DNA of 64,000 nt, from positions 1 through 64,000 of the forward strand of contig JAOBWF010000146.1 in assembly GCA_025463215.1 (NCBI GenBank), read 5' to 3'. A model generated the notes under the pieces. That model made no database searches, had not been told where the DNA came from, and saw only the letters and a program-made list of their open reading frames with translations. Within the stretch, counting starts at the first letter, position 1, and each line of letters starts with the position of its first letter. Positions 9,269-18,015 of the stretch are shown one piece after another. The translations under genes and the position numbers were made by a program. The stretch comes from Acidobacteriota bacterium (lineage in GTDB: Bacteria > Acidobacteriota > Vicinamibacteria > Vicinamibacterales > CAVVIG01).

Positions 9269-9766
9269 ATGGAACACATCATTGCGCAACTGCTCCAGGA
9301 CTTCGAACATGGCCGCCTGACGCGGCGTCAGTTGATTCAGACGTTGACGCTCGGCGTCACGGCCGCGTCGGCCGTCGCTGCCGCACCGGTCGTCGCCGCT
9401 GAGGGCCAGACGTTCAAGGCCGTCGCCGTGAACCACATCTCGTATCAGGTGGCCGACTATACGAAGACGCGGGAGTTCTATACGAGCCTGCTCGGCATGA
9501 AGGCGACGCAGGACAATGGGAGCCAGTGCTATCTGACCTTTGGCGACCAGGGATCGTGGCTGCTGGCGCGCAACGCGCGGGCAGGGAGCCCGACGCCGAA
9601 AGTCGATCACATCGCGTACACCATCGAGACGTGGAACAAGGACAACGTGAAGGCCGAGCTCGAGCGGCGCGGATTGAATCCTCGAGTCGACACCGAGAAT
9701 AGTTTTCACGTCAAGGATCCTGACGGGTTTGACCTCCAGATCAGTGGCAAGGAGATGAAACCGTAG
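9269..9766 (+). CDS. VOC-superfamily (glyoxalase-like) protein with Tat-like signal
   Basis: 165 aa. The ATG at 9269 is preferred over one three codons upstream because AAGGA then lies about nine bases away. A leader with a twin-arginine-like LTRRQLIQTLTLGVT motif and an Ala-rich stretch (to about residue 44) suggests export, after which one VOC domain follows: VNHISYQVADYTKTREFYTSLLGM, VDHIAYTIETW, DPDGFDLQISG. VOC proteins use a paired beta-alpha-beta-beta-beta fold, often with a metal, for isomerase, dioxygenase or binding roles. The usual metal ligands are only partly evident (His near the start of each half), so the activity cannot be assigned. Confidence 0.8.
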   Translation: MEHIIAQLLQDFEHGRLTRRQLIQTLTLGVTAASAVAAAPVVAAEGQTFKAVAVNHISYQVADYTKTREFYTSLLGMKATQDNGSQCYLTFGDQGSWLLARNARAGSPTPKVDHIAYTIETWNKDNVKAELERRGLNPRVDTENSFHVKDPDGFDLQISGKEMKP

Positions 9767-9932
9767 GCCGCGGCGCAACTCAGGAAAGGGATTTCGATGC
9801 GACGTTGAGCGCATTGGCCTCTCACCCAATATCACTCGATTGACGACCGATCGCATTCGTCGATGCCGGTGTGCGGCGCCTTGGCGCGGTCGCCGACCGC
9901 CCCTCAACTGACGCGAGCCGGCACGTTCGTAT

Positions 9933-10421
9933 TCAGCCGAGGAACTCGTGAACCGCCTCGCGTTGGGCCTTCGGCGCCCGCGCGAGGCCAACGAGCGTCA
10001 GCACCAGCGCGGTGACGATCGTCACGCCGCAGACCTCCAGCAGTCCTGTGACCACCGGGTTCGCCATGCCGCCTGACGGTGGGAAGCTCTGGTTGAGCGT
10101 ATTCATGAGCGGCGACGACTGGCCGGCGAAGGCGGCGAACAGACCGGCCGCGCCGTTGGTCCATGTGCCGATCACCAGCATCCAGAACCAGACCCGCCAC
10201 GCGATGCCGCCGAGTCGAAGCTCGCGGGCGAGTAGTCCGAGCACGATCATCAACACACCGTTAGCGGTGAACTCGATGTGCGCCATGACAATGCCTCGGA
10301 ACCACGGTACGGCGCTGGGCGGGATAAACCCGATGACGCAGCCGAAAAGGACCTGCGCGACGCCGACAAACAAGACCCAACGGCGCAGACGTTCCTTGAG
10401 CGAGTCGACCTCGTCGTGCAT
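9933..10421 (-). CDS. habA: Hydroxylaminobenzene mutase-like membrane protein
   Basis: 162 aa from the ATG at 10421, which follows GGAG by five bases; longer open extensions have no start signal. Four membrane helices are visible (about residues 14-32, 45-65, 78-100 and 125-147). The pattern LLF(L/V)GV...FG near helix 1, AHIEFTANGVLMIVLGLL, and WF..LV.GTWTNGAAGLFAAF resembles the HabA/HAB mutase family, which rearranges hydroxylaminobenzene to aminophenol in nitrobenzene degradation. No other nitroarene genes are nearby, so the name indicates family rather than proven activity. Confidence 0.6.
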   Translation of the reverse strand: MHDEVDSLKERLRRWVLFVGVAQVLFGCVIGFIPPSAVPWFRGIVMAHIEFTANGVLMIVLGLLARELRLGGIAWRVWFWMLVIGTWTNGAAGLFAAFAGQSSPLMNTLNQSFPPSGGMANPVVTGLLEVCGVTIVTALVLTLVGLARAPKAQREAVHEFLG

Positions 10422-10530
10422 ATGGACTCCTGACGCCGTGAGTATAGCAACGGCATCAGGTGTTCTCGCGGCCTGTTCGCCGGCGCCGGCGGAGCCTTTG
10501 GTCGGCCGCGTTTTTGCAGCGGAGGGGACG

Positions 10531-11094
10531 ATGGATAATATTGTTGTAAGGCTCGGCGCGCTCGCCATCGTGGGCAGCATCGTACTGGTCGGCGGGTCGG
10601 TCGGTGCGCAGCAGCGGCGCACACCTCCGCGGACACAGGCGGCGCGGACGCCTGATGCCATTCAGCAGCGCTATGGCGTGCAGGGCTCGTACGACGGCAC
10701 GATGCTGCACCCGGACGGCCGTCGGAGCGCGGCGGTCCCGGTGACGATGGAGGACGGCCGCACAGGCGAGTTCGTGATTCCAACGGACACTCGCCGCGAC
10801 CCACATCCGGCGTACTACCGTGACGACCAGACCGGTGATCTGCATCCGGTGCGAATCGATCCACACGTCACCCGACAGCAGTTTGTCCAGAACCCGCGGG
10901 CCGTACGCTTTCAGCCGGAGCCCCGGCATACGAATAAGCAGTCATGGGAGAGCGATGCGCTCCTGGTTGGTGGCGGCGCTGGCGGTGGGGCGCTGATTGG
11001 CGCCGCGGCGGGTGGCGCGAAGGGCGCCGGCGTGGGCGCGGTGGCGGGCGGCGTCGCCGGCCTGATTTACGACCTCGTCAAGAACAAGCGCTAA
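10531..11094 (+). CDS. Secreted glycine-zipper protein
   Basis: 187 aa, ATG preceded by GGAGGGG. A signal peptide (about residues 1-26, ending VGAQ) is followed by a polar middle region rich in Arg and Pro with two PHPAYY/DLHPVR-like segments, then a C-terminal glycine zipper (GGGAGGGALIGAAAGGAKGAG and on, about residues 147-180) like those of Rickettsia 17-kDa/YMGG-type envelope proteins. Glycine zippers pack helices in membranes or oligomers. It is divergent from the HabA-like gene with 109 bases between starts. Function unknown. Confidence 0.72.
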   Translation: MDNIVVRLGALAIVGSIVLVGGSVGAQQRRTPPRTQAARTPDAIQQRYGVQGSYDGTMLHPDGRRSAAVPVTMEDGRTGEFVIPTDTRRDPHPAYYRDDQTGDLHPVRIDPHVTRQQFVQNPRAVRFQPEPRHTNKQSWESDALLVGGGAGGGALIGAAAGGAKGAGVGAVAGGVAGLIYDLVKNKR

Positions 11095-11164
11095 TCAGAT
11101 CGAGCACGCCGGCCACAACGAGCTGTGGGAGCGGGAAGCACAGGCCGACACGCGTTCCATGTCG

Positions 11165-11186
11165 GGGCCCTGTTTTTCTAGGGTCC
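11165..11186. terminator. Hairpin between two convergent genes
   Basis: GGGCCCT, an eight-base loop and AGGGTCC (one G-U pair) form a stem midway between the ends of the glycine-zipper gene and the VWFA gene. It lacks a following T-tract, so it would be an atypical, possibly bidirectional, terminator. Confidence 0.3.
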
Positions 11187-11197
11187 GCCCCGGTCCA

Positions 11198-12073
11198 TCA
11201 TTTCCTCGTGGCGAGATATCCGGCACGGGTCCGGACAGTCAGGCGTCCAGGACCCGACACCGCGATACGAATCGCGCGGTAGCTGTCGTCGAGCGCCTGA
11301 TTGAGCGGGGCGTACGCGATCGTGTACTGATTCCGGATCTGCCGCGCGATCTCGAGGGCGACGGGGCCAATCGCGTCGATGTTCGCCGGATAATAGGCCA
11401 TCCCGCCGGTCCGCTCCGCGAGCCGATCCAATTCATGCCGACCCTGTATGACCCGATCCTGCGCGCCGAACAGCCCCACCGCGAAGATGACCGTATCGCG
11501 CTGCAGCGCTTGCTGCTCGATCCGCTCGCGCGTCGCCACACTCGCGTTGTCGATGCCGTCGGTGACGACCAGCAGCACTTTGCGATCGCGCGTACCGTGC
11601 TCGATCAGATAGGTCTGCGCCACGTCGATCGCGTCCCGCATCGCGGTACCGCCGATGGCGTCGACCCGGGCGATGCCCGCTTCGAGCACCCCGACGTCGG
11701 TCGTGAACGGCACGTCGATGCGCGCCTTGTCGTTGAAGTTGAGGACGAAGATTTCGTCCTCGGAGTTGGACGCGCGCGCAAGCGCCAGCGCCGCGGCTTC
11801 CACCTTCGACCGCAGCAGCCGCATGCTGCCGCTGTTGTCGATCAGGACGCCAAGCGAAACCGGGATGTCGTCGCGGCGAAACAGCGTGATGGGTTGCGGT
11901 TTGCCGTTCTCGAACACAGTGAAGGCCGCGCGGTCGAGGGTGGTGATCAGTTCACCAAGGGCGTTCCTGACGGTGGCGTGAACCACGACGAGCCGGGTCT
12001 CCGCGCGAAACGGCGGTTGTTGTGCGAGTATGTCGAGCGACGCCAGCAGCGCGATCGCGGCGAGGATCTTCAC
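11198..12073 (-). CDS. Secreted VWFA-domain protein (acidobacterial type)
   Basis: 291 aa, starting at a GTG whose bases overlap the TGA of the upstream gene (GTGA). After a short signal (MKILAAIALLASLDILA) comes the region typical of acidobacterial VWFA proteins, with RLVVVHATVRN and F.VFENGKPQPI, then a von Willebrand A domain. The MIDAS motif DNSGSM is intact, with the partner Thr in IGGTAMRDAI and Asp in VVTDGIDN, so it should bind a metal and a protein ligand. The C-terminus ends with a strand-rich segment (YRAIRIAVSGPGRLTVRTRAGY). It is probably coupled to the upstream gene and acts outside the inner membrane. Confidence 0.85.
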   Translation of the reverse strand: MKILAAIALLASLDILAQQPPFRAETRLVVVHATVRNALGELITTLDRAAFTVFENGKPQPITLFRRDDIPVSLGVLIDNSGSMRLLRSKVEAAALALARASNSEDEIFVLNFNDKARIDVPFTTDVGVLEAGIARVDAIGGTAMRDAIDVAQTYLIEHGTRDRKVLLVVTDGIDNASVATRERIEQQALQRDTVIFAVGLFGAQDRVIQGRHELDRLAERTGGMAYYPANIDAIGPVALEIARQIRNQYTIAYAPLNQALDDSYRAIRIAVSGPGRLTVRTRAGYLATRK

Positions 12074-13485
12074 CGGACCGGAGTGCCGGGGGCCAGACGC
12101 ACCTGAATCGGCGTGTCGGCCGGGAACGTCACCTCGCGCCCCTTGCCGAGCACATTCGTGTAGATCGTGCGAGCGGCCCCGTACACGCCCATCGCGATCC
12201 CGACCGGGCGCGTGATCTGGCTGACCGCCGCGCCGATCAATCCCATCCCGATGAAGCCGCCGACGCCGCGGCTGCCCACACCCGATCCCGCGGTCCTGAT
12301 CGATCCATCGCCGTCCGGGTCGGCGAAACTGTGGCCGTCGCCCTCGAGGGAGCCGTGAAGGGCCAGCAGGGACAGCGCCGGGGCGATGAACCGCGTTTTC
12401 GAGTTCTCGAGCGTCGCGCCCCCCTCATCATCGACGGCGACGCGATCGTCCCGGCTCGCGTCGATCGCATGCAGCGCGCCCAACAGCGGTGCGGACGGCT
12501 GATTCGGCACCTGCACGCGCTGGAACAGGAACCGCAATTCGCCGTTGCGATGGAACCGCCGCGCAGGGGTCGCGCGCGTGATCTCGCCCGTCAGCGTCGT
12601 CCCTTCAGGGAAAATGACGCGGTGATCCGCCGAGAACACCGTCTCCGTAATGATGGCTTCGAACCGTGTACCGCGCGGGGTCTTCGACGAGTCGAGGGTG
12701 GTGGCGAGACGCGCGGTGAGCAAGCTGTCGGGGGCCGGCGCCGTCCCGGCGGCCGCTGCGGCCTCTGGAACCACTCGGCCGAATGAAAGCGGAGACGATA
12801 GCTCGGCGTCGTACACCGTACCCGTGGCGAGATACTGCGGGTGATAGGGCAGTTGCTGCACGGCGGCGTCCGTCAGTCGCCGTATCTGCCCCGGTTGCCT
12901 GATGGATTTGATCGACGCGAATGTATCGCTGACCGTTTGCTTCGCCCCGGCGATGGCGTCAGTCGTCCGCTGCCGCACTTCATTTCGCGCGCGAGAGACC
13001 AGCGTGGGGCTCGCAACGTCGACGTCGGCGGCGGCCGGCTGTTGTGATCCGCCGGCGAACCGTCGGGTCACACGCGGAATCCCGCCCTTCACGATCGTGT
13101 CGATCGGAAGTTCAGGGCCCTCGTCCAGCAGCAGCGTGTCGAATTGGAGTACCGCATGTTTCATCGGCGAGAAGTTGCCGCCGATGTACGCGCGCGCGCG
13201 AACGAACTTCGATCCGCTGTCGATCTGCGCGACGTGACCCCGGACCCGCGTGCCGACGGCAATGACGATGCGATCGTACGCGTAGACCGGCTCGGTCACC
13301 GTCGCCGTCACCGGCTGTCCGACGTGCGTCAACCGGATTCGCCGGTCGAGCGCAACTCGAAGTGGACGTCCGGCGTTCACGATGAGCTCGATTGAAGGGC
13401 GATCGGACTGGGCGGTCGCCGTTCGGGCAATCCCCGCAAGGCCCAGCAGAGCTGTGAGACTGGCAATCAACAGTCTAGGGCGCAC
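12070..13485 (-). CDS. Secreted protein of unknown function paired with VWFA protein
   Basis: 471 aa from a GTG at 13485 with a strong AGGAGGT six bases upstream; this gives the signal peptide VRPRLLIASLTALLGLAGIA. Upstream open codons lack both features. The mature protein contains two similar beta-rich stretches: one with IVIAVGTRVRGHVAQIDSG near the N-terminus and one with VIFPEGTTLTGEITRATPARR in the middle. Both resemble the regions of TrbI/VirB10-like or related surface proteins that read P.GT.L.G.V....P. A Gly-rich hydrophobic segment (GVGGFIGMGLIGAAVSQ) lies near residue 415. I do not recognise a named family. The gene is translationally coupled to the VWFA protein, so they probably act together at the envelope. 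Confidence 0.7.
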   Translation of the reverse strand: MRPRLLIASLTALLGLAGIARTATAQSDRPSIELIVNAGRPLRVALDRRIRLTHVGQPVTATVTEPVYAYDRIVIAVGTRVRGHVAQIDSGSKFVRARAYIGGNFSPMKHAVLQFDTLLLDEGPELPIDTIVKGGIPRVTRRFAGGSQQPAAADVDVASPTLVSRARNEVRQRTTDAIAGAKQTVSDTFASIKSIRQPGQIRRLTDAAVQQLPYHPQYLATGTVYDAELSSPLSFGRVVPEAAAAAGTAPAPDSLLTARLATTLDSSKTPRGTRFEAIITETVFSADHRVIFPEGTTLTGEITRATPARRFHRNGELRFLFQRVQVPNQPSAPLLGALHAIDASRDDRVAVDDEGGATLENSKTRFIAPALSLLALHGSLEGDGHSFADPDGDGSIRTAGSGVGSRGVGGFIGMGLIGAAVSQITRPVGIAMGVYGAARTIYTNVLGKGREVTFPADTPIQVRLAPGTPVR

Positions 13486-13549
13486 GGTAGAACCTCCTGC
13501 GGAATGAGCGTTGATCCTACCCCTCCGGCCGCGCGACGACGTAAGGAAA

Positions 13550-15940
13550 TCACGAAGGATGACCAAACAATTCGACGGCGGCCTGTGTCTCACCTTCGAC
13601 AAAATCGATTTCCAGCAGCAGACGCGTGGAGGGCAACGGCGCCGGCGGCACATCAGCGAACCACACGCCGAGGATCGTCGGCGATCCCACCGCCTCGTGT
13701 CGGTCGTGCCATTCGTTGGAGGTCCAGCGGAGCGTGAACGGCGCGCCCGCGATCACGCGGAGTCGGCACCCTCGGCGTATCGACGAGACGGGTCGCTTCT
13801 GGCTCCATATTTCCAACGGCACGCGATCAGCGCGAGTTCCGCGGCTGTAACGCGCTCGCACCGGCTCGACGATGTCGAACACCCGTCGGTCGGCGATCGA
13901 ACGCACGAGCTTGATATATTCGGCATGCGCCCAGACGAGAGGGATGGCCGCGCCGGTCGGGCCGCCGGCAACCAGGCGCTTGTCAGGTAGGTTGCCCTGG
14001 TCCCAGACCTGCTCGGGCAACAGGCCGATGCCGACCGCGAATCCCTGCAGCGCGCGGAGATACGGTTCGGGATCGCGTCCGGCGGCGAGTTCGTAGTGAC
14101 CGCGTTCCCCTGTCAGCAGCGGCCACGGACGTCCCACGCCGGATCCCTTGAACGACGTCCCGTCGACCCGCTGCCCGTAGCCATCGTGATTGTACCGACA
14201 CCAGGCGGGCCCCTGCGGTAGGTCGCGTCGTAACACCGCGTCGACCACTTTCAGCGACTCCACGACGATCGGGTCGAGCGCATCACGAACGCCATACCGC
14301 ACCAGTTCCAGGAAGCCGGCATCGACGATGTCTTTGGCCGGATAGTCGACGCGCCCGTCCGGCGGCTGATTGGCGAGGATCAACGTGCCGGTGTTCGGAT
14401 CTTCGCGACCACCGGTATTCGGGTTGATGCGGATGTAGTGACGCGGCACATCCGGATGGAGGGAGCCCTGCGTCGTGACGGTCCATCGTTCGACGTGCGA
14501 CTCGAGAAAATCCGCATAGTCGCGAACGAAGTCGGCTGTGTGCGCGTCTCCGCTGGCCGCCAGGAGCTCGGCGGCGCAGATCAGTCCGGCGATGGTAATC
14601 GCCAGCGTCGACGGCGAGAGGCCGGCCGCTTCTTCCCACCGCTCCTGCGGAGTGACCGGCCCTTCGCGCATCAGGAATCCGCAGGCGGCGGCGGCCATGG
14701 CGGTGGGATCGAATCCTCCCAGGCCATTCGCCTGTTGCAGGCGCCACGCGAGGACGAGGGGGAAAGCCACTTCGTCGAGTTGCACGCCGTTCCAGTAGGG
14801 ACGTCCATCAATCCAGAAATTCTGGAAGACGCCGCCGTCGGCTCGCTGCGAGATGGCCAAATACACGAGGACGCGGAGCGGGGTCGCCAGATCGCCGACC
14901 GCGAGCAGCGCGGTCGCGGCCTGCACCAGGTCGCGAGTCCACACCAGGTGGTATCCACCCAATTCCTCGTCGCCTTTGCTGCTGCCCCACGGAATGCTGA
15001 GGGCGGCGATCATGGCCCCCGGGTACGATTTGTCCTCGTGCGCCAACAGGAGATTCACGCTGCGTTCGTGGAGCAGGGCGGCGCGCCGGTCGGGCGCATC
15101 GACGGCGAGCGTGAACCGTCGCGAGGTCCGATGCCATTCGTCACGAAAGCGCTGCAGGCTGGCCTCGAATGGCGTGACCAGCGATTGGAACAGCGTGGTG
15201 ATCGCGCGGTGCCGCGTGTCGCCGAACGCGAGCCCCAGCGTGAAGTCGGCACCGCGTGCGAGGTCGATCTGCGCGGTGATCGCGATGTTGCCGTCGTACG
15301 CCGCGTGGTACGTCCAATCGAGCGTGCGATTGTCGTGCAGGTCAGTCCAGCCGTCGTTCACGGCGACGTACCCGCACGAGCGGCGGATCAGCGGCGCCGT
15401 CGCCCCGAGCGCCATCCAGGTGCCGCCTTTGAACGCGACAATGATCGGTCCGCCCTTCGTATCGACGACTTCGGCGTTGTTGTGCCAGCCGCCGATCTCC
15501 AGGTGCGGCGCGCACAGGACGTAGAGCTGCAGACGGTTCAGCACCTCGGGCGCCGCGTCGAGCCGCGTCCGCATGAGCACGCAATCCTGGTGCGGATGAC
15601 CGATGAGGGTCTTCCGGAGGGTGTAACGTGGCTCGTCGGCGACGTTGACAATCTCGAACCCGAGGGAGGCATCGTCCACGCAATCGATGCTGGACGTCGT
15701 GTTGCGCCGTTCATCGTGGAAGAAGGTGGCGCCGTCGGTGATCAGGAATTGGAGATCGCGGATTTGAGGAGTATCGATCGTCGGATAGAAGACTTCGGTA
15801 AGGATCCCGGCGGCGACGGTGTACCAGACGCGACTGGCCGTTGAATAGGCGGTGCCCACCGCCTCCTTGGCGCCACGCGTCCAGCGCGGCGGCATGCCGG
15901 GCCCGCCCGGCGCCGCGTCGGCACATTTCGCCGTGTCCAT
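13550..15940 (-). CDS. Glucoamylase (glucan 1,4-alpha-glucosidase), GH15
   Basis: 796 aa from the ATG at 15940, the usual length for bacterial GH15 enzymes. Residues about 10-260 form the N-terminal beta-sandwich, opening APGGPGMPPRWTRGAKEAVG. The (alpha/alpha)6 barrel follows, with WTRDLVQAATALLAVGD, the catalytic-acid motif QLDEVAFPL (Glu about 390) and the second catalytic segment PWPLLTGERGHYELA (Glu about 612). It releases beta-glucose from the non-reducing ends of starch, maltodextrin or glycogen. No signal peptide is visible, which suggests cytoplasmic use on imported dextrins or glycogen. A decayed glucokinase start lies divergently just upstream. Confidence 0.93.
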   Translation of the reverse strand: MDTAKCADAAPGGPGMPPRWTRGAKEAVGTAYSTASRVWYTVAAGILTEVFYPTIDTPQIRDLQFLITDGATFFHDERRNTTSSIDCVDDASLGFEIVNVADEPRYTLRKTLIGHPHQDCVLMRTRLDAAPEVLNRLQLYVLCAPHLEIGGWHNNAEVVDTKGGPIIVAFKGGTWMALGATAPLIRRSCGYVAVNDGWTDLHDNRTLDWTYHAAYDGNIAITAQIDLARGADFTLGLAFGDTRHRAITTLFQSLVTPFEASLQRFRDEWHRTSRRFTLAVDAPDRRAALLHERSVNLLLAHEDKSYPGAMIAALSIPWGSSKGDEELGGYHLVWTRDLVQAATALLAVGDLATPLRVLVYLAISQRADGGVFQNFWIDGRPYWNGVQLDEVAFPLVLAWRLQQANGLGGFDPTAMAAAACGFLMREGPVTPQERWEEAAGLSPSTLAITIAGLICAAELLAASGDAHTADFVRDYADFLESHVERWTVTTQGSLHPDVPRHYIRINPNTGGREDPNTGTLILANQPPDGRVDYPAKDIVDAGFLELVRYGVRDALDPIVVESLKVVDAVLRRDLPQGPAWCRYNHDGYGQRVDGTSFKGSGVGRPWPLLTGERGHYELAAGRDPEPYLRALQGFAVGIGLLPEQVWDQGNLPDKRLVAGGPTGAAIPLVWAHAEYIKLVRSIADRRVFDIVEPVRARYSRGTRADRVPLEIWSQKRPVSSIRRGCRLRVIAGAPFTLRWTSNEWHDRHEAVGSPTILGVWFADVPPAPLPSTRLLLEIDFVEGETQAAVELFGHPS

Positions 15941-15969
15941 CCTGCGAGTATGCCCTGTAGACAGGTGAC

Positions 15970-16070
15970 GTGCGCATTCTGGTCGTCGATGGAGGCGGCG
16001 CACACGTCAAGGTGCTCGCGACCGCGCAACGGATCCACTCGAGATGCCACCCGGCCCGAAGATGACGCGC
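15970..16070 (+). pseudogene. Decayed start of a ROK-family glucokinase gene
   Basis: An AGGTGAC motif precedes a GTG that opens VRILVVDGGGAHVKVLATAQR, closely like the ATP/phosphate-binding N-terminus of ROK and polyphosphate glucokinases (VDxGGTxxK), with the usual GGTH changed to GGAH. A frameshift follows, and the next frame reads DPLEMPPGPKMTR, the segment expected about ten residues later in these enzymes (P.GPKMT). After about 16070 the similarity fades and the following gene intervenes. The translation-start region has survived but the gene has lost its body. Its place next to a glucoamylase fits a former glucose-phosphorylating partner. Confidence 0.5.
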
Positions 16071-16177
16071 GTAGCGGCGGACGTCGGCGGGTGGGGGCTG
16101 CCGACCGCGCCACCCGAGACATGGACGCTCGGACTCGACTGCGCATTCGCGTGGATGGCGGATACCGGGGGGCAGTG

Positions 16178-17839
16178 TCACCGAACCAGCTGAAGAACAT
16201 GCCGGCGCACGACGTATATCTGGCTGGTGGCCTGCCACGACGATTGGGGGACCGTGAGGATCCGCAGCAGGTCTGAACCCGGAAGGAGGCTGTTGCTGAT
16301 CACGTACGGGGGTTGACGGTCTGACGTCACGAACGGGACATCGTACCGGCGATTCGCGCCCGGCGGAAGGTGCTCCGGGTGTGCATACAGACGCCAGCCA
16401 TTCAGTGCGTAGCCTGCGTCAACATCCCACGGTGGGACGCCCGTCCGCTCGAGATCCTCTGCCGCCCGTGCCGCCGTCCCGTTGAAGGCGAGCATGTCGC
16501 GCGTGCCGGTGATGCCGACAGCTGCCCAGACGACGAGCAGCGCGGCGGCATACCGCTGGGCACGATCGTCGCTGTCCACCGCCCGCGCGGCGGCGATGAT
16601 CACCAGCGGGGCGAGGACGAGATAATACCGATCGTTGTAGAGCCACAGCGCATGGATACATGCGATGTGCAACGCTGCGAGTGCGAGAAGGATTGCATCC
16701 CCTCCCCGCCAACCGGATCGACGCACGACGTGCCGTGCCGCGATGGCGGCCAGGGCCCCGACCGCGAGAAGGCCGAGGATCATTACGATCGGCATCATGC
16801 GCACCGACCAGGGGGACGGTACGAGAGCGCCCGCGATCATCGCCCGCGCCGCGATATCCTGCAGGCTCCACGTTTGCCAATTGGGCAGCGGCCGCACGGC
16901 GTAGCCGAGCAGCCAGCTCACGGAGGCGATCGCCAGCGCACCAATGACGGTGCTGGCAGCGCGACGCCAGCGGGTCGCATACGCGAGCAGCAGGGGCGCA
17001 ACCGGAAACGCGGCAATCACCGCCACTTCCACAGTCCATCGCACGTACGAGGTGATCGGGACCATGAACCACCAGCGTAAATAACTGACGCGGATCGCTG
17101 CCCAGTCGAGCGGTGCCAGGACACGCGGCAGGACGATCTGCAGACCGCCGATGAGCACGAGCGTCGCCGCCGCGACCGGCACGACAGCGCGCCGCACCGC
17201 GGGTGGTGCGCCGGAGCGGCGACTCGCCGCCGCGAGTACGGCAAGCGGCAAGACGATCCCGATCGGCCGGATCAGGTAGGCCGCGATCGCGCACCCGCAA
17301 CCTGCCCACAACGCCCACACGCTGTCGCGCCGGATCGCTCTGACATACCAGTACAGCGCCATGGTCGAACAGGCGATGAAGGGCACTTCCGTCATGAAGG
17401 AGAACGACAGCGCGAAATACAGCGGATGGAAGGCGAGCGCAACCGCGCCGATGAGCCCTGTTCTGACCCGGCAGCCGAGCTCGCGCAGCGTCAGGTAAAG
17501 GGACCAGCAACCAAGCGCTGACAGCACGACGGTCGAGGCGCGCAGCACGACGAACGAGAATCCAAGCGCCCGGGCGAAGAGCGCGCCCCAGAGAATCTGC
17601 GTGATCGGGTAGAACGCGCTGATTTCGAGAACGCGCAGTTGCCGCGTCTGCAGAAGGTGTTCGACGCTCCAGGCATACACCCAGTCGTCGATGACCGGCA
17701 CGTTGGCGCGCGGGGCGACGAGCGCCCAGCTGGCGCCGTATATGGCGAGGATGATGACGAGCGCCCATGACCCGTCCCGGGAGCCGCTCCGCGCGAGCGG
17801 CGGCGTGGACCGGCCGTCCTCCTTGAACGTCACGCCCAT
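16178..17839 (-). CDS. GT39-like polytopic glycosyltransferase
   Basis: 553 aa with roughly 11-12 hydrophobic helices, the first about residues 25-43. The first outer loop has the acidic motif VPVIDDWVYAWSVE, where GT39/ArnT/PMT-type glycosyltransferases carry their catalytic Asp after helix 1, followed by ISAFYPITQILWGALFARALG. Such GT-C enzymes use polyprenyl-phosphate sugars to decorate proteins or lipids on the outer face of the inner membrane. The C-terminal periplasmic part (about residues 470-553) includes GYALNGWRLYAHPEHLPPG. It stands alone, divergent from the SBBP gene, so the acceptor is unknown. Confidence 0.75.
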   Translation of the reverse strand: MGVTFKEDGRSTPPLARSGSRDGSWALVIILAIYGASWALVAPRANVPVIDDWVYAWSVEHLLQTRQLRVLEISAFYPITQILWGALFARALGFSFVVLRASTVVLSALGCWSLYLTLRELGCRVRTGLIGAVALAFHPLYFALSFSFMTEVPFIACSTMALYWYVRAIRRDSVWALWAGCGCAIAAYLIRPIGIVLPLAVLAAASRRSGAPPAVRRAVVPVAAATLVLIGGLQIVLPRVLAPLDWAAIRVSYLRWWFMVPITSYVRWTVEVAVIAAFPVAPLLLAYATRWRRAASTVIGALAIASVSWLLGYAVRPLPNWQTWSLQDIAARAMIAGALVPSPWSVRMMPIVMILGLLAVGALAAIAARHVVRRSGWRGGDAILLALAALHIACIHALWLYNDRYYLVLAPLVIIAAARAVDSDDRAQRYAAALLVVWAAVGITGTRDMLAFNGTAARAAEDLERTGVPPWDVDAGYALNGWRLYAHPEHLPPGANRRYDVPFVTSDRQPPYVISNSLLPGSDLLRILTVPQSSWQATSQIYVVRRHVLQLVR

Positions 17840-18015
17840 AGTCTAGCGATAGACGCCGGCGAGCGGCTCCGCGCGCCCTACCGCAGCGCCGATGCCCTCG
17901 CAGGCTTCGTTCGGCTTCATCTGAACCGACACCGCGTTCATGGATCGGCGCTTGCTCCGCGCGGAACGCCGGGCGCTGCGCACGGCCGTTCGGATGATCA
18001 AAGGAGAAGCGCACC

